From the NCBI GenBank assembly GCA_015709205.1, contig JACCQO010000007.1, positions 1 through 61,885 on the forward strand: 61,885 bases of DNA, written 5' to 3'. Below the pieces are notes generated by a model. That model saw nothing but the letters and a program-made list of their open reading frames with translations, searched no databases and was not told the DNA's origin. Positions 31,772-41,619 of the stretch are shown here, piece by piece (the first letter of the stretch is position 1; each line of letters opens with the position of its first letter). The DNA comes from Desulfovibrionaceae bacterium. Lineage in GTDB: Bacteria; Desulfobacterota; Desulfovibrionia; Desulfovibrionales; Desulfovibrionaceae. The position numbers were made by a program, and so were the translations under genes.

Positions 31772-32854
31772 CTAGGCCTTTTTGCGCATGGTGAAGCCGA
31801 TGAACAGGCACACGAGCATGCCGATGACCACGGCGAGCGCGCCGTTGGGGCCGAGCCCCTTGGGCGAGCTGGCCAGCCCGAAGTTGTGCGCAAAGGCTGC
31901 GCCCACGATCATGCCCACCACGAAAACGGCCGCATCGCCGTCGCCCTCGCCGGCCATGAAGAGCTGGCGGCCCGGGCAGCCGCCCGCCAGGGCAAAGGCC
32001 AGCCCGGCCAGGACCATGCCCGCGAAGTTCCAAAAGTACAGGGTGTGGGCCACGGGTTGGCCCTCGATGCCCACCTTGGTCTGGCCCAGGACCAGGTTGA
32101 CCAGCAGGGCCGCGGCGAACAGGGCGAAGAGCCCCTTGAGCAGGTGCGTCTGCCGGAAGAGGATCAGGTCGCGGAATGCGCCCACGGTGCAGAACCGGCT
32201 GCGCTGGGCGATGAAGCCCACCAGCAGGCCGACCAGGAGCGAGGCCGCCAGGGGCGCGTGCATGGCGCCCGGTCCCTTGAGGCTGTAGAAGAGCACCCCG
32301 CTCTTGTCCGCGCCCTCGGCCTGGGGGTTGAGCAGAAGCAGCAGGAGCAGCCCGGCCATGATCAGCGGCAGGAGCAGCCCCACCGACGTGTAGGTCTTCT
32401 GGGCCCGGCCCAGGTTGTAGCCGGACTTGAAGAACAGCGTGCCCAGCCAAATGCCCACGACCAGCCCGGCGATGCCGAAGATGGCGTTGAGGTCGCCCCC
32501 GGCCAGGCGCAGCAGCGCGCGCCACGGGCAGCCCAGGAAGACCAGCGCGCCGATCATGGCGAAGACGCCGAGCACGAAGCGCACGATGGGCGCGGAACCG
32601 GCCCTGGGCCGGAAGTCGCGCGTGAAGAGCGCCGCGCCCAGCGCGCCGAGCACGAAGCCCATGATTTCCGGCCTGAGATACTGCACCACCGCCGCCCGGT
32701 GCATGCCCAGCGCGCCGCTCACGTCGCGCTCGAAACAGGCCACGCAGATGCCCATGTTGCCGGGGTTGCCCCAATACTGCAGGAACGGTGCGAGCACCCC
32801 GATGACCAGTCCCACGGTCACGATTCCCCAGCCGGTCGCAAAAAAGTTTTTCAT
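31772..32854 (-). CDS. yedE: YedE-family selenium/thiosulfate-type membrane transporter
   Basis: Polytopic membrane protein (360 aa, about ten segments) of the YeeE/YedE superfamily, selenium-associated YedE branch. Conserved cysteines occur in internal-repeat motifs: GICVACFERD near the start, FLGCPWRALLRLAGGD, RSRFCTVGAFRDL, and AGGCPGRQLFMAGEGD. The second and fourth match the C-P-x-R type gates through which YeeE passes thiosulfate. Together with yedF and DUF3343 it forms a set that comparative genomics links to selenium metabolism. It heads a five-gene minus-strand operon. A window-local selenoprotein candidate (58884-59921) fits this. Confidence 0.88.
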   Translation of the reverse strand: MKNFFATGWGIVTVGLVIGVLAPFLQYWGNPGNMGICVACFERDVSGALGMHRAAVVQYLRPEIMGFVLGALGAALFTRDFRPRAGSAPIVRFVLGVFAMIGALVFLGCPWRALLRLAGGDLNAIFGIAGLVVGIWLGTLFFKSGYNLGRAQKTYTSVGLLLPLIMAGLLLLLLLNPQAEGADKSGVLFYSLKGPGAMHAPLAASLLVGLLVGFIAQRSRFCTVGAFRDLILFRQTHLLKGLFALFAAALLVNLVLGQTKVGIEGQPVAHTLYFWNFAGMVLAGLAFALAGGCPGRQLFMAGEGDGDAAVFVVGMIVGAAFAHNFGLASSPKGLGPNGALAVVIGMLVCLFIGFTMRKKA

Positions 32855-33186
32855 GCGCCCTCCCTACGTTAGCCGGTGTCAAAAGGTGATCAAGAACTAT
32901 AGAAACTATTACAATTATCTATGAGCACCCTACAGAGGGGAACCCGATCCGGCAAATTGATTGTTATGATTGATGGACGGATGACGTATAAAGACACCCT
33001 TTAGGGAAGGGGTTCTCGGCCGACTTTGAAAAGGGAGGGAAAAATTTGCGCCGGACGGCGCTAAAAGCCGGATGGAGGGTGAAGGCCGCCGCGGACGACT
33101 CCCAAAGGAGGCGGACAAAAAAAGGACGGACCCGAACATATCGGGCCCGTCCTGTCGGCGCTTGGCGAGTGTTTGGGGTCCTGTCG
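32855..33186. other. 332-bp gap between yedE and secF
   Basis: It holds the yedE leader (minus strand) in an AT-rich stretch around 32885-32990 and the secF terminator at 33115-33152. On the minus strand a TATAGT lies near 32896-32901 but without a convincing -35. No gene or riboswitch was recognised. Confidence 0.4.
33115..33152 (-). terminator. Intrinsic terminator of sec operon
   Basis: On the minus strand a 12-bp stem, GGACGGGCCCGA with TCGGGTCCGTCC (one G-U pair), is followed by a seven-T run (33123-33117), 35 bp after secF. Confidence 0.85.
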
Positions 33187-34266
33187 CTAGGCGGTCGTCT
33201 CGGCCGGGGCGCACTCCTCTTCCTCGATGGTGGGCTTGAAGCCCAACAGGATGGTGCCGGCCACGAAGATGGAGGAGTAGGTGCCCACGGCCACGCCCAC
33301 GAGCATGGCCAGGGCGAAGTCGTGGATCACGCCGCCGCCGAAGAAGTAGAGGGCGGCGACCGCGAGCAGTGTGGTGCCCGAGGTCAGCAGCGTACGCGAG
33401 AGGGTCTGGTTGATGGACCGGTTGATGGTCTCGGCCAGGCTCTTGTACTTCTTGGCGCGCAGGTTCTCGCGGATGCGGTCGTAGACGATGATCGTGTCGT
33501 TGAGCGAGTAGCCGACGATGGTCAGCAGCGCGGCCACGATGGTCAGGTCGAACTCCTTGTTCAACAGGGAGAACACGCCCACGGTGATGGTCACGTCGTG
33601 CACCAGGGCCACGACCGCGCCGAGGGCGTAGTTGAGCTTGAGTTTCCAGCACAGGGCTATCGTGATCAACAGCGCCGCCACGGTGAGCAGGCCGGTCTCC
33701 ACGCCCACCAGGCCCAGGAGGTAGACGCCCAGCGACAGGGCTCCGGCCATGAGCGCCGCGGCCCACCAGCGCTGTTCGAACCGGCCGGAGATGTAGATGG
33801 CGATGAGCAGCACGGCGTAGAACAGGGCCTCCAGGGCCTTGGCGCGCAGGTCGGCGCCAACCTTGGGGCCGACCATCTCCAGCCGCTGGATCTCGTGCCC
33901 GGCGTCGGGCATGGACGTGCCCAGGGCGTCGTTGACGCGCTGGCGCACGGTGGTGGAGTCCAGGCCGCTGGCGGCCGGGATGCGCACCAGATACTCGTTG
34001 GAGCCCTCCAGGCCGAAGCGCTGCACGACCATGTCCGGCAACTGGGCGGTTTCCAGCCCCTTGCGAAAGTCCTTGAGGTCGACTTCCTTCTGGAACTTGA
34101 CCTGGACCATCATGCCGCCGGCGAAGTCGATGCCGTAGCGCGGGCCGCCCTTGACCAGCAGCGAGGCCACGCCGATGAGGATGAGCAGGGCCGAGCCGAC
34201 GAGGCAGGCCTTGCGGAAGCCCATGAAGTTGATGTTGACGTCGGGTTTGACGAAGGAAAGTCCCAT
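33187..34266 (-). CDS. secF: Protein translocase subunit SecF
   Basis: Inner-membrane SecF (359 aa), which with SecD uses the proton gradient to complete protein export through SecYEG. The start is followed by the family's NFMGFRKACL cytoplasmic segment and TM1, then the RYGIDFAGGMM motif, a periplasmic domain, and the helical bundle with GYSLNDTIIVYDRIREN (the proton-relay/Walker-like region) and FFGGGVIHDFALAMLVG. AGGAGG precedes the ATG. It lies 10 bp after secD. Confidence 0.95.
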   Translation of the reverse strand: MGLSFVKPDVNINFMGFRKACLVGSALLILIGVASLLVKGGPRYGIDFAGGMMVQVKFQKEVDLKDFRKGLETAQLPDMVVQRFGLEGSNEYLVRIPAASGLDSTTVRQRVNDALGTSMPDAGHEIQRLEMVGPKVGADLRAKALEALFYAVLLIAIYISGRFEQRWWAAALMAGALSLGVYLLGLVGVETGLLTVAALLITIALCWKLKLNYALGAVVALVHDVTITVGVFSLLNKEFDLTIVAALLTIVGYSLNDTIIVYDRIRENLRAKKYKSLAETINRSINQTLSRTLLTSGTTLLAVAALYFFGGGVIHDFALAMLVGVAVGTYSSIFVAGTILLGFKPTIEEEECAPAETTA

Positions 34267-34276
34267 GCGTGGCCTC

Positions 34277-35851
<1,575 letters not shown>

Positions 35852-36143
35852 TGTCACTCCTCTACGTTGCTGTCCGTGTCATTTCGCGACCGGGACCGTT
35901 TCCGTCGTGCGGGCGGGCCCGCGGATCGCATCTGGCGCGATGGCGGCCCCGAGACCGGCCCGAGGGAAGGGGATCGGCGGGCCGAGGGGCCCGCAAGGCG
36001 CGGCGTGCAAGGCATGCGCGCCGTGGAACCGATCCGCCGGGGTGTACGCCCGCCATGGAAAAAACGCAAGCGCCACGGCCGTTCCCGCCATGCGGCGGAC
36101 CCGGCCGGACGCTTGCCGAAGGTTCGGCGGAGAAACGGCCGGG
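35852..36143 (-). other. 292-bp gap between yajC and secD
   Basis: This is unusually long for a yajC-secD junction. It is GC-rich and holds no supported gene and no clear terminator; a separate secD promoter is possible but I could not identify one. Confidence 0.3.
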
Positions 36144-36497
36144 CTAGTCGGCCTTCTTGTCGCCCTTGAGCTTTTCCGGGGCGGCTTCGAGCTTGCCGGC
36201 CACATAGGCGCGGTTGATCTTCACCTGCACGTTGTCGGCCAGTTCCACGGTGAGCACGTCGCCGTCCACGTCCACGATGCGGCCGTAGAACCCGCCGCCC
36301 GTGAGGATGTAGTGTCCGCGTCCCAGAGCGGACAGGGATTCCTTGTGCTGTTTGGCCTTCTTCTGCTGCGGGCGGATGAGCAGGAAGTAGAAGATGGCGA
36401 ACATGATGATCAGCGGCAGGAAACCGATGAGGGGATTGCCGGCCTCGCCGCCCTGTGCGCCCGTCGCCATGGCGTGGGCCACGTCTTCAAAGAACAT
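36144..36497 (-). CDS. yajC: Preprotein translocase subunit YajC
   Basis: Single-span membrane protein of 117 aa associated with SecDF. The TM (about 25-45) leads into FLLIRPQQKKAKQHKE, the family signature, followed by a small cytoplasmic domain with LGRGHYILTGGGFYGRIVDVDGD. AAGGAGG lies 5 nt before the ATG. First gene of the sec group. Confidence 0.94.
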   Translation of the reverse strand: MFFEDVAHAMATGAQGGEAGNPLIGFLPLIIMFAIFYFLLIRPQQKKAKQHKESLSALGRGHYILTGGGFYGRIVDVDGDVLTVELADNVQVKINRAYVAGKLEAAPEKLKGDKKAD

Positions 36498-36798
36498 GAT
36501 GCCTCCTTGGGGTCGTGATGCTGTTCAAGTCTGTCCCCGCCCGCGCGGGCGCGGCGGGGGAACGGTCCTAGTCGCCGGGCATGCCGAAACGCCGGGCCGA
36601 AGCCCGACGCGGGGAACGGCGTCGCCCGGAGGTGCTCCCTTTTATGTAGGAATGGGCGTTCTTGTCCACCTCTGTCTTGCCGTCCCCGGCGCGGAATCTC
36701 CGGTGGCCCGGAGCGCCCATCCGGCGGGGCTGCCTCCCTCTACAGGGGCGCGCGGACGATTTCAAGTGCGCACGGAGCCCGATCGGAGGCGGCGGCGT
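36498..36798. other. 301-bp gap upstream of yajC
   Basis: This gap lies downstream of the esterase gene and upstream of yajC, both on the minus strand. It is GC-rich with several imperfect inverted repeats and a short T/A patch (CTTTTATG around 36639-36646). No gene is supported and no clear promoter was found. Confidence 0.3.
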
Positions 36799-37617
36799 TC
36801 AGGGCGTCGCGGGCCCGCCCTGCCCGCGCGTCCGCAGCACCTCGTCCACGAACTCCACGGCCAGGTTGTGGACGAGCTCGCGCGTTTCGCGGTGCGTGGT
36901 GAGCATGTGGTGGCCGGTGACGGTCTCGCGGATGTGCACGAGCGCCATGCGCCGGTGTTCGCTGGACACGCGGCGCAGGATCTCCCAGGCGTTTTCCGGC
37001 GACGTGGTGCGGTCGTTGTCCGCGTGCACGGCCAGGATCGGGCAGCGCACCCGGCCCAGGTCGCGGCGCACGGCCTTGAGGCCGCAGAGAAAACTGTGCA
37101 GGGCGTCGAGCCCCACGGCACCGTCGTAGCCGCGCCAGGGCGCGACGGCCTCGTGTTCGGCGGGCCGGGGCCGCACGGGCCAGATCGGCCGCACGCGCCT
37201 GAGCAGCGGCACCAGGGGCAGCCGCCAGTCCTTCATGCGCGGCGGCAGGAGCGTGTAGACGAAGACCGGCGCGGCCAGGGTCATCAGTCCGGCCGGGGAG
37301 CAGCGTTCGGCGATGCGCAGCCCCAGGGAGCCGCCCATGGACATGCCGACGACCACGGCGCAGTCCACCTCGCGCTCCAGCTCCTCGAAACGCGCCTGGG
37401 CGAAATCCGCCCACTGCTCGAAGGTCGTGGCGTTCCAGTCCGCCACGCTGGTCCCGTGCCCGGGCAGCAGCGGGTTGCGGACCTCGTGTCCGGCCCCGGC
37501 CAGGACCTCGGCCAGGGGCTCCATCTCGAAGGGGGAGGACCCGAAGCCGTGCAGAAGCAGACAACCGGCCCGGCCCCCCGTCTTTCCATCGACCTCGCTT
37601 GGTGCTACACTGTGCAT
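36799..37617 (-). CDS. Alpha/beta-hydrolase carboxylesterase
   Basis: Esterase of 272 aa of the carboxylesterase/monoacylglycerol-lipase group. It has LLLHGFGSSPFEM (oxyanion), PLLPGHGTS, the nucleophile elbow GMSMGG, a late Asp in VHADNDRTTSP and His in a GHHML segment: a complete triad. No signal peptide, so probably cytoplasmic. The start at 37617 precedes the first family-like residues; it has no obvious ribosome site and the frame is open 165 bp further. It is divergent from the purine permease gene. Confidence 0.85.
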   Translation of the reverse strand: MHSVAPSEVDGKTGGRAGCLLLHGFGSSPFEMEPLAEVLAGAGHEVRNPLLPGHGTSVADWNATTFEQWADFAQARFEELEREVDCAVVVGMSMGGSLGLRIAERCSPAGLMTLAAPVFVYTLLPPRMKDWRLPLVPLLRRVRPIWPVRPRPAEHEAVAPWRGYDGAVGLDALHSFLCGLKAVRRDLGRVRCPILAVHADNDRTTSPENAWEILRRVSSEHRRMALVHIRETVTGHHMLTTHRETRELVHNLAVEFVDEVLRTRGQGGPATP

Positions 37618-37740
37618 TCCGCGATTTTGCCAAATCCGGCCCCCGCGCGCCAGGGGAAAGACGGCGGCGGTGCGCGCCGATCGGCGCTCGGACGGGACGG
37701 ACGACGAACCACAACGGGGCTCAACGAGCGAGGAAGATCC

Positions 37741-39051
37741 ATGGACGGCATCCTGGAGCGCATGTTCCGGCTCAAGGCGCACGGCACCACACCCATGCGC
37801 GAGGTCGTGGCCGGACTCACGACGTTCGCGACCATGTCCTATATCATCGTGGTCAATCCGAAGATCCTGGAGGCCGCGGGCATGCCCTTCGGCGCGGCCA
37901 TGACCGCGACCATCCTCTCCGCGTTCTTCGGCTCCCTGGCCATGGGGCTCTACGCCAACCGACCCTTCGCCCTGGCCCCCTACATGGGCGAGAACGCCTT
38001 CATCGCCTTCACCGTGGTCAAGGTCCTGGGCTATTCCTGGCAGACCGCCCTGGGCGCGGTCTTCGTGGGCGGCGTGCTGTTCACGTTCTTCACCCTCTTC
38101 GGGGTGCGCCGCTGGCTCATCGAGTCCATTCCCAGGAGCCTGAAGCTCTCCTTCATCGTGGGCATCGGCCTGTTCCTGACCTTCATCGGCCTGAACACCG
38201 TGGGGCTCGTGACCATGGGGGTGCCCGGCGCGCCCGTGAAGTTCGGCAACATCGCGGATCCGTCCGTGCTGCTGGCCGTGGCCGGAGTGGTGCTGATCAC
38301 CGTGCTCATGGCCCGCCGGGTGCCCGGCGCGCTGATCCTGGGCATCCTGATCGTCTCCGCGGCGGCCTACGCGCTGGGGGCCGCGCCCCTGCCGGATCGT
38401 CTGGTCGGCGCCCCGCCCTCGCCAGGGCCCGTGTTTCTACAGCTGGACATCCCCGGCGCCCTGACCTGGGGGTTCTTCTCGGTCATCCTGACCATCTTCG
38501 TCATGGATTTCGTGGACACCATGGGCTCGCTCTACGCCGTGTCCTTTCGCGGCGGGCTGCTGGACGAGAACGACGACCTGCCGAACATCGAGCGGCCCCT
38601 GCTGGTGGACGCCCTGGCCACGGTGGTCGGCGCGCTGCTGGGCACCACGACCACGGGCGTGTACATCGAGTCCGGCACGGGCATCGAGGCCGGCGGCCGC
38701 ACCGGGCTCACGGCCGTGACCACGGCCCTGCTCTTCCTGCTGGCCCTGTTCCTGGCCCCGCTCTTCGTGGCCGTGCCCCACTGCGCCTACGGCCCGTGCC
38801 TGATCATCGTGGGCATGCTCATGATGCGACCGTTCTCGGAAATGGAATTCGACGACCTCACCGAGGTCCTGCCCACCTTTTTGGTAGTCATTCTCATGAG
38901 TTTCACCTACAATCTGGGCATAGGCATGACCGCGGGATTCGCTTCCTATCCCATCGTCAAGACGCTCGGCGGAAAGGGGCGGGAGGTCAACGCCGGCATG
39001 TGGGTACTCTGCGCCGTCTCGGTGCTGTTCTTCGCCTTCTACCCGCATTAG
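37741..39051 (+). CDS. NCS2/AzgA-family purine permease
   Basis: Inner-membrane purine:proton symporter of 436 aa. The AzgA-branch signature GLTTFATMSYIIVVNP opens the protein; PYMGENAFIAFTVV and GTTTTGVYIESGTGIEAGGRTGLTAV (substrate-site Glu) follow. It likely takes up adenine, hypoxanthine or guanine. AGGAAG precedes the ATG. It starts a plus-strand group with apt and mtnP, consistent with purine salvage. No purine riboswitch was seen in the leader. Confidence 0.92.
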   Translation: MDGILERMFRLKAHGTTPMREVVAGLTTFATMSYIIVVNPKILEAAGMPFGAAMTATILSAFFGSLAMGLYANRPFALAPYMGENAFIAFTVVKVLGYSWQTALGAVFVGGVLFTFFTLFGVRRWLIESIPRSLKLSFIVGIGLFLTFIGLNTVGLVTMGVPGAPVKFGNIADPSVLLAVAGVVLITVLMARRVPGALILGILIVSAAAYALGAAPLPDRLVGAPPSPGPVFLQLDIPGALTWGFFSVILTIFVMDFVDTMGSLYAVSFRGGLLDENDDLPNIERPLLVDALATVVGALLGTTTTGVYIESGTGIEAGGRTGLTAVTTALLFLLALFLAPLFVAVPHCAYGPCLIIVGMLMMRPFSEMEFDDLTEVLPTFLVVILMSFTYNLGIGMTAGFASYPIVKTLGGKGREVNAGMWVLCAVSVLFFAFYPH

Positions 39052-39162
39052 CGGTCCGGCCCGGCGGCGCGCAAGGCCCGCCGGGCGCATCACGAACACG
39101 ATCCCGCGGCCCTGACCGGGCGGCGGCACGCAACGCAAGCAACAAGGGGGGTTATCACACCA

Positions 39163-40080
39163 ATGCGTCTGCTCACCCGATCCGATTTCGACGGCCTGGC
39201 CTGCGCGGTCCTTTTCAAGGACATGGGACTGCTCGACGAATGGAAGTTCGTGCATCCCAAGGACGTGCAGGACGGCAAGGTCAAGGTCACGGGGAACGAC
39301 ATCCTGGCCAACGTGCCCTATGCGCCCGGCTGCGGCATGTGGTTCGACCACCACGCCTCCGAGCAGGAGCGGCTGGCCTTCGACATCGAGTACCGCGGCG
39401 CTTCGGAGCCCGAAAAGAGCGCGGCGCGCGTGGTCTGGCGCTTCTTCGGCGGTCCGGACAAGTTCGGCGACCGCTTCGACGAGATGCTCGAATACGTGGA
39501 CCTCGTGGACAGCGGCGAACTGACCCGCGAGGAGATCCTGCACCCCACGGGCTGGATCCTGCTCGGCTTCATCATGGACCCGCGCACCGGCCTGGGCCGC
39601 TACCACGACTACCGCATCAGCAACTACCAGCTCATGGAAGACCTCATCGACCACTGCCGGGACATGTCCATCGAAGAGATCCTGGCCCTGCCCGACGTCA
39701 AGGAGCGCATCGCGCGCTACGAGGAGCAGGAAAAGAAGTTTCAGGCCATGATCGAAGCCAACACCACGGTACGCGGCGACGTCCTGGTGCTCGACCTGCG
39801 CGAGCAGGAGGAGATCTTCACCGGCAACCGGTTCCACATGTACGCCATGTATCCGGACGTGAACATTTCCATCCAGGTCATCTGGGGGCTGAAGAAGATG
39901 AACACGGTCTTCACCGTGGGCTATTCGGTGCTCAACCGCACCAGCGCCGTGGATGTGGGCAGCCTGATGCTCAAGTACGGCGGTGGCGGGCACAAGCAGG
40001 TGGGCACCTGTCAGGTCCCCAACGACCAGGCCGACCACGTGCTCGGCGAGCTCATTGCCGCGTGCAACGCCGGGGCCTGA
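39163..40080 (+). CDS. DHH/DHHA1-family phosphoesterase
   Basis: A 305-aa DHH-family phosphoesterase. It starts with TRSDFDGLACAV (Asp-rich metal site), has the name motif FDHHAS at about 62-67, and ends with a DHHA1 domain containing the GGGGHKQVGT substrate motif. Relatives degrade short oligonucleotides, pAp, cyclic dinucleotides or polyphosphate; with no CBS or membrane part, the substrate is open. AAGGGGGG precedes the ATG. It lies between the purine permease and apt. Confidence 0.88.
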   Translation: MRLLTRSDFDGLACAVLFKDMGLLDEWKFVHPKDVQDGKVKVTGNDILANVPYAPGCGMWFDHHASEQERLAFDIEYRGASEPEKSAARVVWRFFGGPDKFGDRFDEMLEYVDLVDSGELTREEILHPTGWILLGFIMDPRTGLGRYHDYRISNYQLMEDLIDHCRDMSIEEILALPDVKERIARYEEQEKKFQAMIEANTTVRGDVLVLDLREQEEIFTGNRFHMYAMYPDVNISIQVIWGLKKMNTVFTVGYSVLNRTSAVDVGSLMLKYGGGGHKQVGTCQVPNDQADHVLGELIAACNAGA

Positions 40081-40248
40081 CGCTGGCCTTGTTTTTCGCT
40101 GCGCGGGCGACGAAAGGTGCGCCGATGCAGGGGGTTGCGTTTGCAACGTTTTGACCGGCGGTCCGAATGCGTGTACCACACGCCCACGGACCGTTTTCTC
40201 TTTTCCGCGGCCGGCAGGCCGCAGCACAACCGCCAGGAGAACCCGAAC

Positions 40249-40761
40249 ATGGACCTCAGGTCTTTCATCCGTGACATTCCCGACTATCCAAAAAAGGGCA
40301 TCCTCTTCTTCGACATCACTCCCCTGTTGGGCGATGGCGCGGCCTTCCGCGAGGCCATCGACCAGTTGGCCGAGCGGTTCAAGGACTCCGGCGCGACCAA
40401 GGTCATCGCGGCCGAGGCGCGCGGCTTCATCTTCGGCGCGCCCCTGGCCTACAAGCTCGGCATCGGCTTCGTGCCCATTCGAAAAAAGGGCAAGCTGCCC
40501 TGGAAGACCACCGAGGTGACCTACGACCTGGAGTACGGCACCGACACCCTGCAGATGCACGTGGACGGCATCGACGCCGACGACAAGGTCCTGCTCATCG
40601 ACGACCTCCTGGCCACGGGCGGCACCATGGCGGGCATGCTCCAATTCGTGCGCAAAGCCGGGGCCTCGGTGGCGGGCATGGGCTTCGTCATCGAACTCGG
40701 CTTCCTCAAGGGCAAGGACAAGCTCGAAGGCGTGCCCTTCGAATGCCTTCTGAAACTCTAG
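40249..40761 (+). CDS. apt: Adenine phosphoribosyltransferase
   Basis: APRT of 170 aa: adenine plus PRPP to AMP. The start region IPDYPKKGILFFDITPLL, the EARGFIFGAPLAY segment and the PRPP loop VLLIDDLLATGGTM are all present. AGGAG precedes the ATG at 40249; the in-frame extension upstream is rejected. It lies 18 bp before mtnP and salvages the adenine that MtnP releases. Confidence 0.95.
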   Translation: MDLRSFIRDIPDYPKKGILFFDITPLLGDGAAFREAIDQLAERFKDSGATKVIAAEARGFIFGAPLAYKLGIGFVPIRKKGKLPWKTTEVTYDLEYGTDTLQMHVDGIDADDKVLLIDDLLATGGTMAGMLQFVRKAGASVAGMGFVIELGFLKGKDKLEGVPFECLLKL

Positions 40762-40779
40762 GACGGAGCCCCTCGTACC

Positions 40780-41526
40780 ATGAAGACCATCGGCATCATC
40801 GGCGGCAGCGGCCTGGAAGACCCGGATTTCTTCGAAAACCGCCGGGAACTGGACATTTCCACACCCTACGGGCCGCCTTCCTCGCCCCTCGTGGCCGGGA
40901 CCATCGCGGGCCACGACGTGATCCTGGTTTCGCGCCACGGCCGCGAGCACACCGTGCCGCCCACGCACGTGAACAACCGCGCGCACGTCTGGGCGCTCAG
41001 GGAGCTGGGCTGCGAGGGCGTGTTGGCCTCCACGGCCGTGGGCTCGCTGCGCCGGCGCATCGATCGCGGCCACCTGGTCGTGCCGGACCAGTTCATCGAC
41101 TTCACGCGCCGCCGCCCCGTGAGCTTCTACGAAGTCTACGAGCCGCACAAGCCCATGCACACGCCCATGGCCGACCCCTTCGACGCAGCCCTGCGCGCGC
41201 AGTTGGTGGAAAGCTGCCGCGAACTGGGGTTACCGCACCACGACGGCGGCACGGTCATCACCATCGAGGGATCGCGGTTTTCCACCCGTGCGGAATCGTT
41301 CATGTTCCGCGAATGGGGTGCGGACATCATCAACATGTCCACCGCGCCGGAGTGCATTCTGGCCAACGAGGCCGGGTTGCCCTACGCCGCCGTGGCCATG
41401 TCCACGGACTACGACTGCTGGAAGACCGACGAACCCCCGGTGACCTGGGAGGACGTGCTGCGCATCTTCCGGGAGAACGCCCTGCGCGTGACCACCCTGC
41501 TCGTGGCCGTGGTGGCCAAGCTCTAG
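40780..41526 (+). CDS. mtnP: S-methyl-5'-thioadenosine phosphorylase
   Basis: MTA phosphorylase (248 aa): methylthioadenosine plus phosphate to adenine and methylthioribose-1-phosphate. It has the N-terminal IGIIGGSGLED, SRHGREHTVPPTHVNNRA phosphate/ribose loop, and INMSTAPECILANEAGLPYAAVAMSTDYDCW. The two Asp in TDYDCW select 6-aminopurines, favouring MTA over inosine or guanosine. Co-transcribed with apt. Confidence 0.93.
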   Translation: MKTIGIIGGSGLEDPDFFENRRELDISTPYGPPSSPLVAGTIAGHDVILVSRHGREHTVPPTHVNNRAHVWALRELGCEGVLASTAVGSLRRRIDRGHLVVPDQFIDFTRRRPVSFYEVYEPHKPMHTPMADPFDAALRAQLVESCRELGLPHHDGGTVITIEGSRFSTRAESFMFREWGADIINMSTAPECILANEAGLPYAAVAMSTDYDCWKTDEPPVTWEDVLRIFRENALRVTTLLVAVVAKL

Positions 41527-41545
41527 GCCCTTCCCGACGAAATTC

Positions 41546-41586
41546 CGCCGCCGCCCGGGCCCATGCGGGCACGGGCGGCGCTTTTT
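41546..41586 (+). terminator. Intrinsic terminator after mtnP
   Basis: An imperfect GCCGCCGCCCG/CGGGCGGCG stem is followed by CTTTTTA. It separates apt-mtnP from the deaminase genes. Confidence 0.75.
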
Positions 41587-41619
41587 ATGGCCCGACCCGC
41601 CCGATTGCCGGAGGCGATC

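Noticed and set aside
37618-37740. Purine riboswitch before the NCS2 permease
   Set aside because: No three-way junction or conserved loop elements are visible in this short GC-rich leader.
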